A stretch of 8,640 nt of DNA. It comes from CAVZLD01 sp964522605. GTDB lineage: Bacteria > Planctomycetota > Planctomycetia > Pirellulales > Pirellulaceae. Position 1 is the first letter of the stretch, and the number at the start of each line of letters is the position of its first letter. The DNA is taken from NCBI GenBank assembly GCA_964522605.1, contig CAZFWV010000296.1, forward strand, positions 1 through 8,640. Reading direction: 5' to 3'. The notes under the pieces are model-generated. The model was not told the DNA's origin. It made no database searches and saw only the letters and a program-made list of their open reading frames with translations. Positions 1 through 5,801 of this stretch are shown here, piece by piece. The translations under genes were made by a program, and so were the position numbers.

Positions 1-18
1 CTCCGCGGCTCGAACCGA

Positions 19-1323
19 TCAAATCCGCGCTCTCCGCCAACGATGCCAGACCAATCCGATCGCGATCAGCACGACCCCCACCAGCCAGACTCGGGGCTCA
101 ACCCAAAAGGCCAGAAACAGACAGCTGGCCAAACCAAGCAGTGCAAGCAGGCGTGGGTACCGTCGCTCGTCTTCACTCAGCTTGAGTGCAGCCCAATTGG
201 TAATTGCGTAATAGACGAGCACCGTGAAGGCGCTAAAACTCCAGGTCGTCTTAACGTTGCCGATCATCACCAGCAGAATGATTCCTGCGGCAACGCCTAG
301 CACAGCGATGCGTGGTGCCGTTCCGCGCGGATCCAACCGGGCGCAGATTGGCGGCAGGTCGCCACGCCGCCCCATCGCCAAGGCGACGCGAGAAAGCCCC
401 AGAATCAAGTTGAGCAACACACCCAACATCGCTGCGGTCGCTCCCAATGCAAGCAACAGCTCAAGGCCTGGCCGATCAAACTGGCGTGCAGCGAACTCGA
501 GTGGCGCCGCCTGATCGCGAGTTGCTGAAGCAATCGTCTCGGCCCCGACGGCACCCACACCGACGAGTCCAACCAGGAAGTAGGTCGCCATTGAAACCAA
601 CAGCGTCATGATGATGGCGCGAGGAATCGTCTGCGGCGGATCCTTGACTTCCTCGCCCAAAGTGGCGATCCGGCCGTAACCCGTGTAGGCCACAAACATC
701 AGCGCCGTGGCCTCGAGAAACGCAGCCACGGGGCTGCCCCCGGCCTCGCTCGGAGCAAAGAACGGGACAAAATGATCTCGGCCCGCACGCCATGCGACTG
801 GCGCTCCAAGTACAACAAACAACAACAACGACAACATCGTCGTTGAGACAATCACGGTGTTCGCCCAACTCGATCGGCGAATGCCCCCGAGTGTAAGTAC
901 GGTCAGAACGACAACCGCCAATACCGCCAGTCCAATGCGCCAGATCGGAACGCCGTCGACACCAAAGAATACCAGCGCGTACCCGGCGAATCCCAAGGCC
1001 GCGGTGGCGGCTGACGCCGACTTGGCACATAAGAACATCCAGCCGGCCGTAAAACCAACGCTCGGGCGCAGCCAGTGATATCCGTACTCGTAGGTTCCTC
1101 CGCTCACGGGGTGATTTGCGGCAAGCTGGGCGCTACTCAAGCCGTTACACGTAGCGACGAGGGCAGCAACGGCAATGGCCAGAATGACCGAGGGCCCGGC
1201 AACCCCGGCGGCAACGCCCAGACTAACAAACACGCCCGTTCCCAGGATCGAACCCAGCCCGGTCACCACCGCTCCGATTAAGCCCATCTCCCGCTGTAAC
1301 CGGTCTGGCGGCTGATTCGCCAT
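19..1323 (-). CDS. APC-superfamily amino acid permease
   Basis: A 434-residue polytopic inner-membrane protein with about 12 hydrophobic segments, the usual size for APC (amino acid-polyamine-organocation) transporters. Segment 1 carries the glycine-rich GSILGTGVF (residues 24-32), the unwound substrate-binding helix of the family. HPVSGGTYEY (71-80) follows segment 2. The segment-6 signature GYG...LGEEVKDPPQTIPRA lies at 215-236, and GRRGDLPP (318-325) sits in the loop after segment 8. These motifs indicate cation-coupled amino acid uptake or exchange; the substrate cannot be read from sequence. The ATG at 1323 is the natural start because only 12 polar residues precede segment 1. Its ribosome site is weak (GAG in ATGAGACGAAACC). 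The gene is divergent from the oxidoreductase at 1712, with no sign of a shared operon. The family call is firm, the substrate unknown. Confidence 0.9.
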   Translation of the reverse strand: MANQPPDRLQREMGLIGAVVTGLGSILGTGVFVSLGVAAGVAGPSVILAIAVAALVATCNGLSSAQLAANHPVSGGTYEYGYHWLRPSVGFTAGWMFLCAKSASAATAALGFAGYALVFFGVDGVPIWRIGLAVLAVVVLTVLTLGGIRRSSWANTVIVSTTMLSLLLFVVLGAPVAWRAGRDHFVPFFAPSEAGGSPVAAFLEATALMFVAYTGYGRIATLGEEVKDPPQTIPRAIIMTLLVSMATYFLVGLVGVGAVGAETIASATRDQAAPLEFAARQFDRPGLELLLALGATAAMLGVLLNLILGLSRVALAMGRRGDLPPICARLDPRGTAPRIAVLGVAAGIILLVMIGNVKTTWSFSAFTVLVYYAITNWAALKLSEDERRYPRLLALLGLASCLFLAFWVEPRVWLVGVVLIAIGLVWHRWRRARI

Positions 1324-1711
1324 GGTTTCGTCTCATTTCTAGATTGCGCAGCCTGAACGCAACGAGAGCGGATGCGGCGCAGCTTGAGTTTAACGCAAAT
1401 CGCCTGGCCCTCCGGATTCCCTCGCCGTTTTCCACCCGCGAGGAATTCCCCGAGACAACAAAAGCCGCGTGGGGCCGGTTGTCGACCCCATCGCCGGAGC
1501 GATAAAATCGGACCGCCGGGTCGGCATGATCCGGACCACGCAGGCCGGCAGGGCCGCAACTCAATGGGAGGCGATCGCACTCGTGCGACCGGCGGCTCCC
1601 GTTGGTCACGCGGATCCTTGCCCCGCAAACCACAGTTGCACCGTCAGCAGAGCACGCCCATTGGTTACATGAACAGACTTGGCCGCCCAGGCCAAGGGGA
1701 GGAAACACGGA
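1324..1711. other. Divergent intergenic region, no gene seen
   Basis: This 388-bp gap separates the divergent permease and oxidoreductase, so it should hold both promoters. I found no convincing -35/-10 pair on either strand. The reading frames crossing it are rich in Arg, Pro and Gly, lack family motifs, and overlap the flanking genes, so I read them as chance. The only symmetric element is TCGCAC-TC-GTGCGA (1575-1588), a 6-bp dyad with a 2-nt spacer. It could be a small operator or chance in GC-rich DNA. Confidence 0.6.
1696..1703 (+). promoter_or_regulatory. Ribosome binding site deciding the start at 1712
   Basis: GGGGAGGA lies 8 nt before the ATG at 1712. An in-frame ATG at 1679 would add 11 residues (MAAQAKGRKHG) but would place this purine-rich site inside the coding region. 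The protein started at 1712 begins directly before the Rossmann strand, as is normal for this family. Confidence 0.8.
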
Positions 1712-2872
1712 ATGGCAGCGAAGGTCAAAGCTGGAATCATCGGTACGGGTTTCATCGGTCCGGCGCATGTCGAGGCGGCCCGACGGTTGGGGTATGTCGA
1801 GTTTGTAGGGATTGCCGAGGCGAACCAGGAGCTGGCGCAGCAGAAAGCGGACCTGCTGTCGATTCCGCACGCCTACGGCGATTACCACGCTCTACTCGCC
1901 GATCCCGAAATTCAGGTCATTCATAACTGCACGCCAAACCACCTGCACTTTCAGGTGAACAAGGACATCCTGGACGCCGGGAAACACGTGATCAGCGAAA
2001 AGCCGCTGGCAATGACAACCAACGAAAGCCGCGAATTGGTGCGGCTGGCCGAGCAGTCGGGACGGATCCACGCAGTCAACTTTAACTATCGCTACTACCC
2101 CCTGATTCAGCACGCCCGCCAGATGGCCAAGAACGGCCAACTCGGTGACGTCTACGCAATTCATGGATCGTATCTTCAAGACTGGCTGTTCCTGGCCACC
2201 GACTGGAACTGGCGGCTTGTTCCTGAACTATCCGGTGATAGCCGAGCGATCGCCGATATCGGCAGCCATTGGTGCGATCTACTGCAGTTCGTAACCGGAC
2301 TGACCATCACTCAGGTCATGGCCGATCTGAATACGGTCCACAAGAATCGGATGAAGCCGAAACGGGAGGTGGAGACCTACAGCGGCAAGGTGCTGCAACC
2401 GAGCGATTACGAAGCGCAACCGATTAACACTGAAGATTATGCTTCCGTGCTGTTCCACCTGTCGAACGGTGGCCATGGTGTGTTCACCGTCAGCCAGGTG
2501 TCAGCCGGCCGGAAGAATCGGCTGTATTTCGAAATCGACGGTTCCGAATGTGCGCTCGCCTGGGATCAAGAACGTCCCAATGAGATGTGGATCGGCTACC
2601 GGGATAAGGCGAATGAGATTCTTGCCAAAGATCCCGCGCTCATCGATCCGGCAGCTCGCGAATACGCTCATTACCCCGGGGGTCACACCGAAGGTTACCC
2701 CGATGGGCCGAAGAACCTGTGCCGAAACGTCTATCGCGCCGTGCTCGCCGGCGGAACGATGCCCGCCGAACCTGATTGGAGCACGTTCGTCGATGGCCAT
2801 AAGGAAGTCGCGATCTGCGAAGCCGTCCTTGATAGCCACAAGAAACGCGCCTGGGTCGAAGTGCAGTACTAG
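1712..2872 (+). CDS. Gfo/Idh/MocA family oxidoreductase
   Basis: A 386-residue cytoplasmic NAD(P)-dependent dehydrogenase of the Gfo/Idh/MocA family, whose members usually oxidise or reduce a sugar, inositol or related polyol hydroxyl. The N-terminal Rossmann fold shows GTGFIG (residues 11-16), the TPNHLH strand end (74-79) and EKP (96-98), whose lysine is the usual catalytic/cofactor lysine. The C-terminal alpha/beta domain carries YLQDW (154-158) and DIGSH (182-186), with His186 in the place of the family's catalytic histidine. Length is typical. The product stands alone: the permease is divergent and the next downstream gene is convergent. The second oxidoreductase at 5802 shares YLQDW and FVTG but is otherwise diverged, so they are distant relatives and not a recent copy. 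Substrate cannot be assigned from sequence; planctomycetes carry many such paralogs. Confidence 0.93.
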   Translation: MAAKVKAGIIGTGFIGPAHVEAARRLGYVEFVGIAEANQELAQQKADLLSIPHAYGDYHALLADPEIQVIHNCTPNHLHFQVNKDILDAGKHVISEKPLAMTTNESRELVRLAEQSGRIHAVNFNYRYYPLIQHARQMAKNGQLGDVYAIHGSYLQDWLFLATDWNWRLVPELSGDSRAIADIGSHWCDLLQFVTGLTITQVMADLNTVHKNRMKPKREVETYSGKVLQPSDYEAQPINTEDYASVLFHLSNGGHGVFTVSQVSAGRKNRLYFEIDGSECALAWDQERPNEMWIGYRDKANEILAKDPALIDPAAREYAHYPGGHTEGYPDGPKNLCRNVYRAVLAGGTMPAEPDWSTFVDGHKEVAICEAVLDSHKKRAWVEVQY

Positions 2873-2900
2873 GTTTTGTCCTCACAACGCCACTGGCAAC

Positions 2901-2929
2901 GTAGGCCGACTTGTCTCAAGTCGGCCTAC
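2901..2929. repeat. Perfect 13-bp stem-loop downstream of the oxidoreductase
   Basis: GTAGGCCGACTTG and its exact reverse complement CAAGTCGGCCTAC flank a 3-nt loop (TCT), 28 nt after the stop at 2872. No T-tract follows on either side, so it is not a canonical intrinsic terminator, though such a stable hairpin could still end or protect the transcript. The form resembles the short interspersed palindromes of planctomycete genomes, which is from general memory and not checked. Confidence 0.75.
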
Positions 2930-2993
2930 CGCTTGTCATTCCCCTCAACAATCGGAACTCCTTGTTCGTCACTCTCCGGCTCCCTGGCCGCAC

Positions 2994-3059
2994 GGGTGCC
3001 ACTGGCTTTGCCAGTGCCCTGAGGGAGGTTCGTGCGGGTGCCACTGGCTTTGCCAGTGC
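2994..3059. repeat. Two exact direct copies of a 24-nt stem-loop repeat
   Basis: Identical 24-mers lie at 2994-3017 and 3036-3059, separated by 18 nt. Each contains a 7-bp hairpin, CACTGGC-TTT-GCCAGTG. A third exact copy occurs in inverse orientation at 7228-7251, with a degenerate one at 7187-7208, so this is an interspersed family and not a local array. All copies in the window lie outside the called genes. Function is unknown; it may be a REP-like element mobilised in trans or a structured RNA motif. Confidence 0.85.
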
Positions 3060-3097
3060 AGCGCGGGAGCAAGCCTAGAGAGGTTTTCCACACTGGG

Positions 3098-3288
3098 AGG
3101 GCGAGGCTGGGCTGTTGAAAATCTGACAGGCTCGTCCGTAGCCGACCCGATCCACTCTGGCTCCCCTCGCCCCGTTTCGGGGAGAGGGGCTGGGGGAGAA
3201 GGGAGCGAGGATTTCGGTTGGTTCCTTGCCTGCCAGAACTTCCCCTGTTTCCGAGTCGAAAACATTTTCAACAACCCAGGGCGAGGCT
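3098..3288. mobile_element. MITE-like element (3109-3277) with 11-bp target duplication
   Basis: The ends at 3109-3122 (GGGCTGTTGAAAAT) and 3264-3277 (ATTTTCAACAACCC) are inverted repeats matching at 13 of 14 positions. The same 11-mer, AGGGCGAGGCT, directly abuts both outer ends, at 3098-3108 and 3278-3288, as expected of a target-site duplication. The 169-bp element is too short for a transposase and shows no convincing reading frame, so it would be mobilised in trans. Its interior contains a 27-nt hairpin (3163-3189). Removing the element and one 11-mer rejoins a continuous sequence that reads ...CTGGG-AGGGCGAGGCT-CCTGCCGAGCC. Duplications of about 10-13 bp are known for some IS4-group transposases; assignment to that group is only a suggestion. 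Confidence 0.7.
3163..3189. repeat. C/G-rich stem-loop inside the MITE-like element
   Basis: Arms CCCCTCGCCCCG and CGGGGAGAGGGG pair at 11 of 12 positions around a TTT loop, followed by a purine-rich GGGGGAGAAGGG tract. Similar CCCTCGCCCC...GGGGAGAGGG hairpins are widespread in GC-rich bacterial genomes (from memory, not checked). It could be an independent repeat that the element captured, or part of the element itself. Confidence 0.65.
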
Positions 3289-3299
3289 CCTGCCGAGCC
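3285..3299. repeat. Small stem-loop in the sequence hit by the MITE-like element
   Basis: GGCTC-CTGCC-GAGCC forms a 5-bp stem with a 5-nt loop. It overlaps the right copy of the 11-bp duplication and lies 17 nt past the stop of the minus-strand PEP-CTERM gene. No T-tract follows in that direction, so I do not call it a terminator. It appears to be part of the older repeat into which the element inserted. Confidence 0.5.
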
Positions 3300-3315
3300 G
3301 AGGATGCTTCGTAGG

Positions 3316-4083
3316 TTACACCGAAAACCAACGACGAACGAACATCAATCCACCCAGCCCCAACAGCAGAGCAACCGATGACGTCGGTTCGGGTACGGGT
3401 ACCACCTCGAACCGGCTGGTGCCTGAGGCCCGATCATAGGCCGAGAGTGTGAACGAGAACTGGGATTGTATGTCGGTAACCATTCCTGGAATCGTCAACA
3501 GGTCCGAAGTGAAATTTGCACTCGTCGAGCCGGGACCGTCCAGGGTCAACGTTCCGATGAGATCTTGGAACACGGTCCCCGAGTTGTATGTGGCCTGATA
3601 GACACCCGCGTTCGGAGCTCGAACACTCACAAAGCCCCCATCGCCCGGGAGGTCATTCCCGTCGGTCAGTGTGATTGCGGCCGACGCGAATGCCTGGGGA
3701 TTCGTGATCCCGGGAAACGAAACGATCGCCGACGTAATCGTAAACGTCGTCTCTTCGGTCCCCGCATTCACAGCAAACTGCAGATCGACCGCCGGGTCTC
3801 CGTCCAACTCGATAAGCAGACTTTCAATGTTGCCGATGGAATCGCTCGAGGGTGAGAATCCAATCGGCCGATTGATTGCCAACGTGACTAGCTCCGATCC
3901 ATCCTTCAAATCTTGGGGAACTTGCCATGTCGCCTCGGCAGTTCCCGAAGCGCTCTTGGCATGGATCTTCACGATCGGCCCAATAAAAGCTGCTTGACCA
4001 CTTCCCGTCAGCAGCGGAATGATTGCAGTACAAAAGACTGCCACGGTCCATGGACCGGCCACAAATCGCGGTTTGATCTTCAC
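3316..4083 (-). CDS. PEP-CTERM sorting-signal protein (paralog 1)
   Basis: A 255-residue secreted protein. It has a Sec signal peptide (basic MKIKPR, hydrophobic core about 9-26, likely cleavage near GQAA at 29-32). The C-terminal tripartite PEP-CTERM signal comprises VPEP (230-233), a hydrophobic helix (about 236-249) and Arg250-Arg251 before the end. Family knowledge: an exosortase cleaves at PEP and the protein becomes surface-attached or part of the extracellular matrix. The mature part has no cysteine and looks beta-rich, with no enzymatic motif seen. LDGDPAVDL (93-101), TTFTITSA (112-119), APNAG (156-160), YQATYNSGT (162-170) and ASGTSRFEV (219-227) are shared with the neighbour at 4371-5156, so the two arose by duplication. 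The start is GTG at 4083, supported by GAGGAG 6 nt upstream and by a leader matching that of the paralog. It has its own promoter candidate. Function is unknown. Confidence 0.9.
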   Translation of the reverse strand: MKIKPRFVAGPWTVAVFCTAIIPLLTGSGQAAFIGPIVKIHAKSASGTAEATWQVPQDLKDGSELVTLAINRPIGFSPSSDSIGNIESLLIELDGDPAVDLQFAVNAGTEETTFTITSAIVSFPGITNPQAFASAAITLTDGNDLPGDGGFVSVRAPNAGVYQATYNSGTVFQDLIGTLTLDGPGSTSANFTSDLLTIPGMVTDIQSQFSFTLSAYDRASGTSRFEVVPVPEPTSSVALLLGLGGLMFVRRWFSV

Positions 4084-4089
4084 GAGCGT

Positions 4090-4095
4090 CTCCTC
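4090..4095 (-). promoter_or_regulatory. Ribosome binding site for the GTG start at 4083
   Basis: GAGGAG on the minus strand lies 6 nt before GTG. The leader around it (ACTT-GAGGAGAC-GCT, then GTGA) aligns with the leader of paralog 2 (ACTTC-GAGGAGACC-GCTA, then ATGA). This supports GTG here as the ancestral start position despite the non-ATG codon. Confidence 0.75.
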
Positions 4096-4237
4096 AAGTT
4101 TGTCAATCTACTGACTGCGGCGCCACCAATGATTCAGGACGACCATCAACGGGAGTCCGGGATTCATCGAATTCGTGTCACATTCTACGGGCCGTCGGCC
4201 GCGCCACAGTGAATGGTTTTGCTCAGCCATTGAACTG

Positions 4238-4265
4238 AGTATGAACCGGACCAGAAACGTGTCAA
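4238..4265 (-). promoter_or_regulatory. Putative sigma70-type promoter of PEP-CTERM paralog 1
   Basis: On the minus strand TTGACA (plus 4260-4265) is followed after 16 nt by CATACT (plus 4238-4243), a perfect -35 box and a 4/6 match to the -10 box. It lies just past the terminator of paralog 2 and predicts a 5' leader of roughly 150 nt. The same TTGACA-N16-NATACT layout precedes paralog 2. The call rests on consensus and on this parallel. Confidence 0.4.
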
Positions 4266-4275
4266 TGAAGATGAA

Positions 4276-4312
4276 AAAAGGCCACACCCCGCGAATCGAG
4301 GTGTGGCCTTTT
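4276..4312 (-). terminator. Intrinsic terminator of PEP-CTERM paralog 2
   Basis: AAAAGGCCACACC (4276-4288) pairs perfectly with GGTGTGGCCTTTT (4300-4312) around an 11-nt loop. Read on the minus strand, the GC-rich stem runs into six T residues (plus 4274-4279), 58 nt past the stop of the gene at 4371-5156. The T-run on the other side is four long, so some bidirectional action is possible. Confidence 0.88.
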
Positions 4313-4370
4313 GGAAACAAACCAGATGTTTTTGCCGAGTCCCGTCGACCAGTTCTAGCAGATCTTTCGA

Positions 4371-5156
4371 TTAGACAGCGCGGCGGCGACCTGCGATCAA
4401 AAGCCCCACGAAACCAGCGAGCAACAACTGAAGCGAAACCGGTTCCGGCACTTCGCTCACTTCGAACCTGCTCGTACCCGAAGCTTGATCATTCGCCGAC
4501 AAAGTGAACTTCACTTGGGCTTGGATGTCGGTGACAGAACCCTCGATCTTATCGAGTCCTCCCTCCGACAGACTGGACGCCTCGGCCACGACAGTGCCGG
4601 ACCCAACTAAGCTTACACTACCCAGTAGGTCAGCAAAGTTGGTTCCAGAATTGTACGTCGCCTGATACATACCCGCATTCGGTGCCACAATGTTGGCATA
4701 AGCCCCATTGCCAGGAAGGGGCTCATTGTCTGTCAGGGTGAGTCCCACCGAAGCAAGAGCAAACGGATTGTCGATCGCGGGAAACCCAACGACTGCAGAA
4801 GTAATCGTGAACGTCGTGTCCGAATTACCCGAGTTGACAGCAAAATTGAGATCGACAGCCGGATCACCGTCCAGAGTCACCGACAGAGATTTAAGCTCCG
4901 CCAACAGCGCACCCGACTCGGACTTCAACTGCACAGGTTCATCAAGCGAAACGGAGACGCGATCGCCTTCGTGAGGGGGATCGGGCAGCTTGATGTTGTA
5001 TTCCGATTCACCAGCCGGGCTGGTGGCGGTGACCGTGACGGTGTACTGCCCAATGAACTCTGCTTGCGCTCCCGTCGACAGCATAGACAATGCAAGCAGA
5101 CCAAGAATGCCCATCCACAGAGACGAGCGAAAAGACGCGTTTAGAATCCTTGTCAT
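4371..5156 (-). CDS. PEP-CTERM sorting-signal protein (paralog 2)
   Basis: A 261-residue secreted protein, paralogous to the product of 3316-4083. It has a signal peptide (Arg3 and Arg10, hydrophobic core about 13-27, cleavage after STGAQA at residue 32). The C-terminal signal comprises VPEP (236-239), a hydrophobic helix (about 241-255) and Arg257-259. Both mature proteins begin with a Phe-Ile-Gly stretch. The shared core includes LDGDPAVDLNFAVN (95-108), TTFTITSA (114-121), APNAG (158-162), YQATYNSGT (164-172) and ASGTSRFEV (225-233). The segment after residue 40 and the stretch around 189-207 differ more. The mature chain lacks cysteine and enzyme motifs, so a structural or matrix role is plausible but unproven. 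I chose the ATG at 5156, not 5195, because GAGGAG sits 7 nt upstream and the 13 extra residues would extend the signal peptide with polar sequence. Confidence 0.9.
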   Translation of the reverse strand: MTRILNASFRSSLWMGILGLLALSMLSTGAQAEFIGQYTVTVTATSPAGESEYNIKLPDPPHEGDRVSVSLDEPVQLKSESGALLAELKSLSVTLDGDPAVDLNFAVNSGNSDTTFTITSAVVGFPAIDNPFALASVGLTLTDNEPLPGNGAYANIVAPNAGMYQATYNSGTNFADLLGSVSLVGSGTVVAEASSLSEGGLDKIEGSVTDIQAQVKFTLSANDQASGTSRFEVSEVPEPVSLQLLLAGFVGLLIAGRRRAV

Positions 5157-5163
5157 TAGCGGT

Positions 5164-5169
5164 CTCCTC
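5164..5169 (-). promoter_or_regulatory. Ribosome binding site for the start at 5156
   Basis: GAGGAG on the minus strand lies 7 nt before the ATG at 5156, in a leader nearly identical to that of paralog 1. The upstream in-frame start at 5195 has no comparable site. Confidence 0.75.
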
Positions 5170-5212
5170 GAAGTAGAACGTCCGCAATTCCTCATAATCC
5201 GGAACTGCCGTC

Positions 5213-5240
5213 AGTATCGCCGAACCGTCCGGAATGTCAA
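5213..5240 (-). promoter_or_regulatory. Putative sigma70-type promoter of PEP-CTERM paralog 2
   Basis: On the minus strand TTGACA (plus 5235-5240), a 16-nt spacer and GATACT (plus 5213-5218) match the architecture upstream of paralog 1. Transcription would begin near 5206, giving a leader of about 50 nt. The -10 box matches the consensus at 4 of 6 positions. Confidence 0.4.
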
Positions 5241-5472
5241 CATCGGTTATCACGCATCAAAGACCGGGCGGCGGAACGCAACTCCTTGTTAGGATTGACG
5301 ATCGCACCCTTTTCGAATGGTCAATCTGTCGTGCATTTTGCTGCGACGGACGGTCAAGTCTGCCTAATCGGATCATCTTTCCATCGGCACGTTTCGATAC
5401 CACAAGCAGCGCGTAGCGCGGCTCTTAATACCGCGCACTCGGCCAACATCTGAACCCCAAAGCATGAGTCTT

Positions 5473-5586
5473 GAAGTTGCACGTAGCCGAATTCGTGAGA
5501 ATTCGGAGGTCTCGACCAGGTCCCCCACGAACAGAGTCTCCGAATTCTCACGAATCCGGCTACGGACTGACGAAATTCGCAACTTC
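5473..5586. repeat. Nested long inverted repeat (26-bp arms)
   Basis: Arms at 5483-5508 and 5538-5563 are inverted copies matching at 25 of 26 positions around a 29-nt loop; flanking C5482 and G5564 also pair. Each arm contains its own small hairpin: CCGAATTC-GTGA-GAATTCGG in the left arm and the near-complement in the right. An outer pair GAAGTTGC (5473-5480) and GCAACTTC (5579-5586) adds 8 matching bases. The whole could fold as one long stem or as two side-by-side hairpins. It may be two head-to-head copies of a short interspersed palindrome. No T-tract marks it as a terminator. Confidence 0.85.
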
Positions 5587-5641
5587 GAAAAGCTCCGCCG
5601 CTCTCAATCCCTGGCATGCGTCACGCCCCCCTCTTGAAGGT

Positions 5642-5673
5642 GGCCGAAATTCGGCCTAAAACCACTCGGTGGT
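5642..5673. repeat. Two adjacent small palindromes
   Basis: GGCCGAAATTCGGCC (5642-5656) is a 7-bp dyad with a 1-nt centre, and ACCAC-TCG-GTGGT (5661-5673) a 5-bp hairpin. They lie about 130 nt upstream of the oxidoreductase start. They could be operator sites or repeat debris; nothing further supports either. Confidence 0.4.
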
Positions 5674-5788
5674 GACCGTGCTTTCTATTCCTACTTGCGC
5701 CGCCAGAGTTTCCCAGGATCGAGAAATCTCCTGAACGTCGCCGGACTCACGTTGGTCGTCCTGGCTCATTGATGGCGCAACGATCGAT

Positions 5789-5795
5789 AAAGGAG
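5789..5795 (+). promoter_or_regulatory. Ribosome binding site deciding the start at 5802
   Basis: AAAGGAG ends 6 nt before the ATG at 5802. Earlier in-frame ATGs at 5769 and 5772 would place this site inside the gene and add a polar tail before the Rossmann fold. Confidence 0.82.
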
Positions 5796-5801
5796 ACCAT
5801 C

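Larger units (their letters stand above)
5241..5788. other. Long divergent intergenic region with palindromic repeats, no gene seen
   Basis: The stretch between the PEP-CTERM promoter candidate and the ribosome site of the second oxidoreductase contains only short reading frames without family motifs, several of them created by the inverted repeats. It holds a large nested hairpin (5473-5586) and two small palindromes (5642-5673). A weak dyad, GCGCGG/CCGCGC, lies at 5416-5436. The promoter for the gene at 5802 should be here, but I could not pick one. No tRNA cloverleaf was seen. Confidence 0.6.

Noticed and set aside
476..1030. 184-codon open frame on the minus strand overlapping the permease
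   Set aside because: It is another frame of the permease gene on the same strand and has no membrane segments or motifs.
2901..2929. Hairpin read as an intrinsic terminator for the gene ending at 2872
   Set aside because: The stem is perfect, but no T-tract follows on either strand, so it is listed as a repeat only.
2994..3059. Two identical 24-mers with an 18-nt spacer as a mini CRISPR array
   Set aside because: Only two units, a spacer that is too short, a further inverted copy 4 kb away, and no cas genes.
2439..3314. 291-codon open frame on the plus strand
   Set aside because: It begins inside the first oxidoreductase in another frame and runs through the intergenic repeats; its Cys/His/Trp-rich stretch is simply the translated 24-nt repeat.
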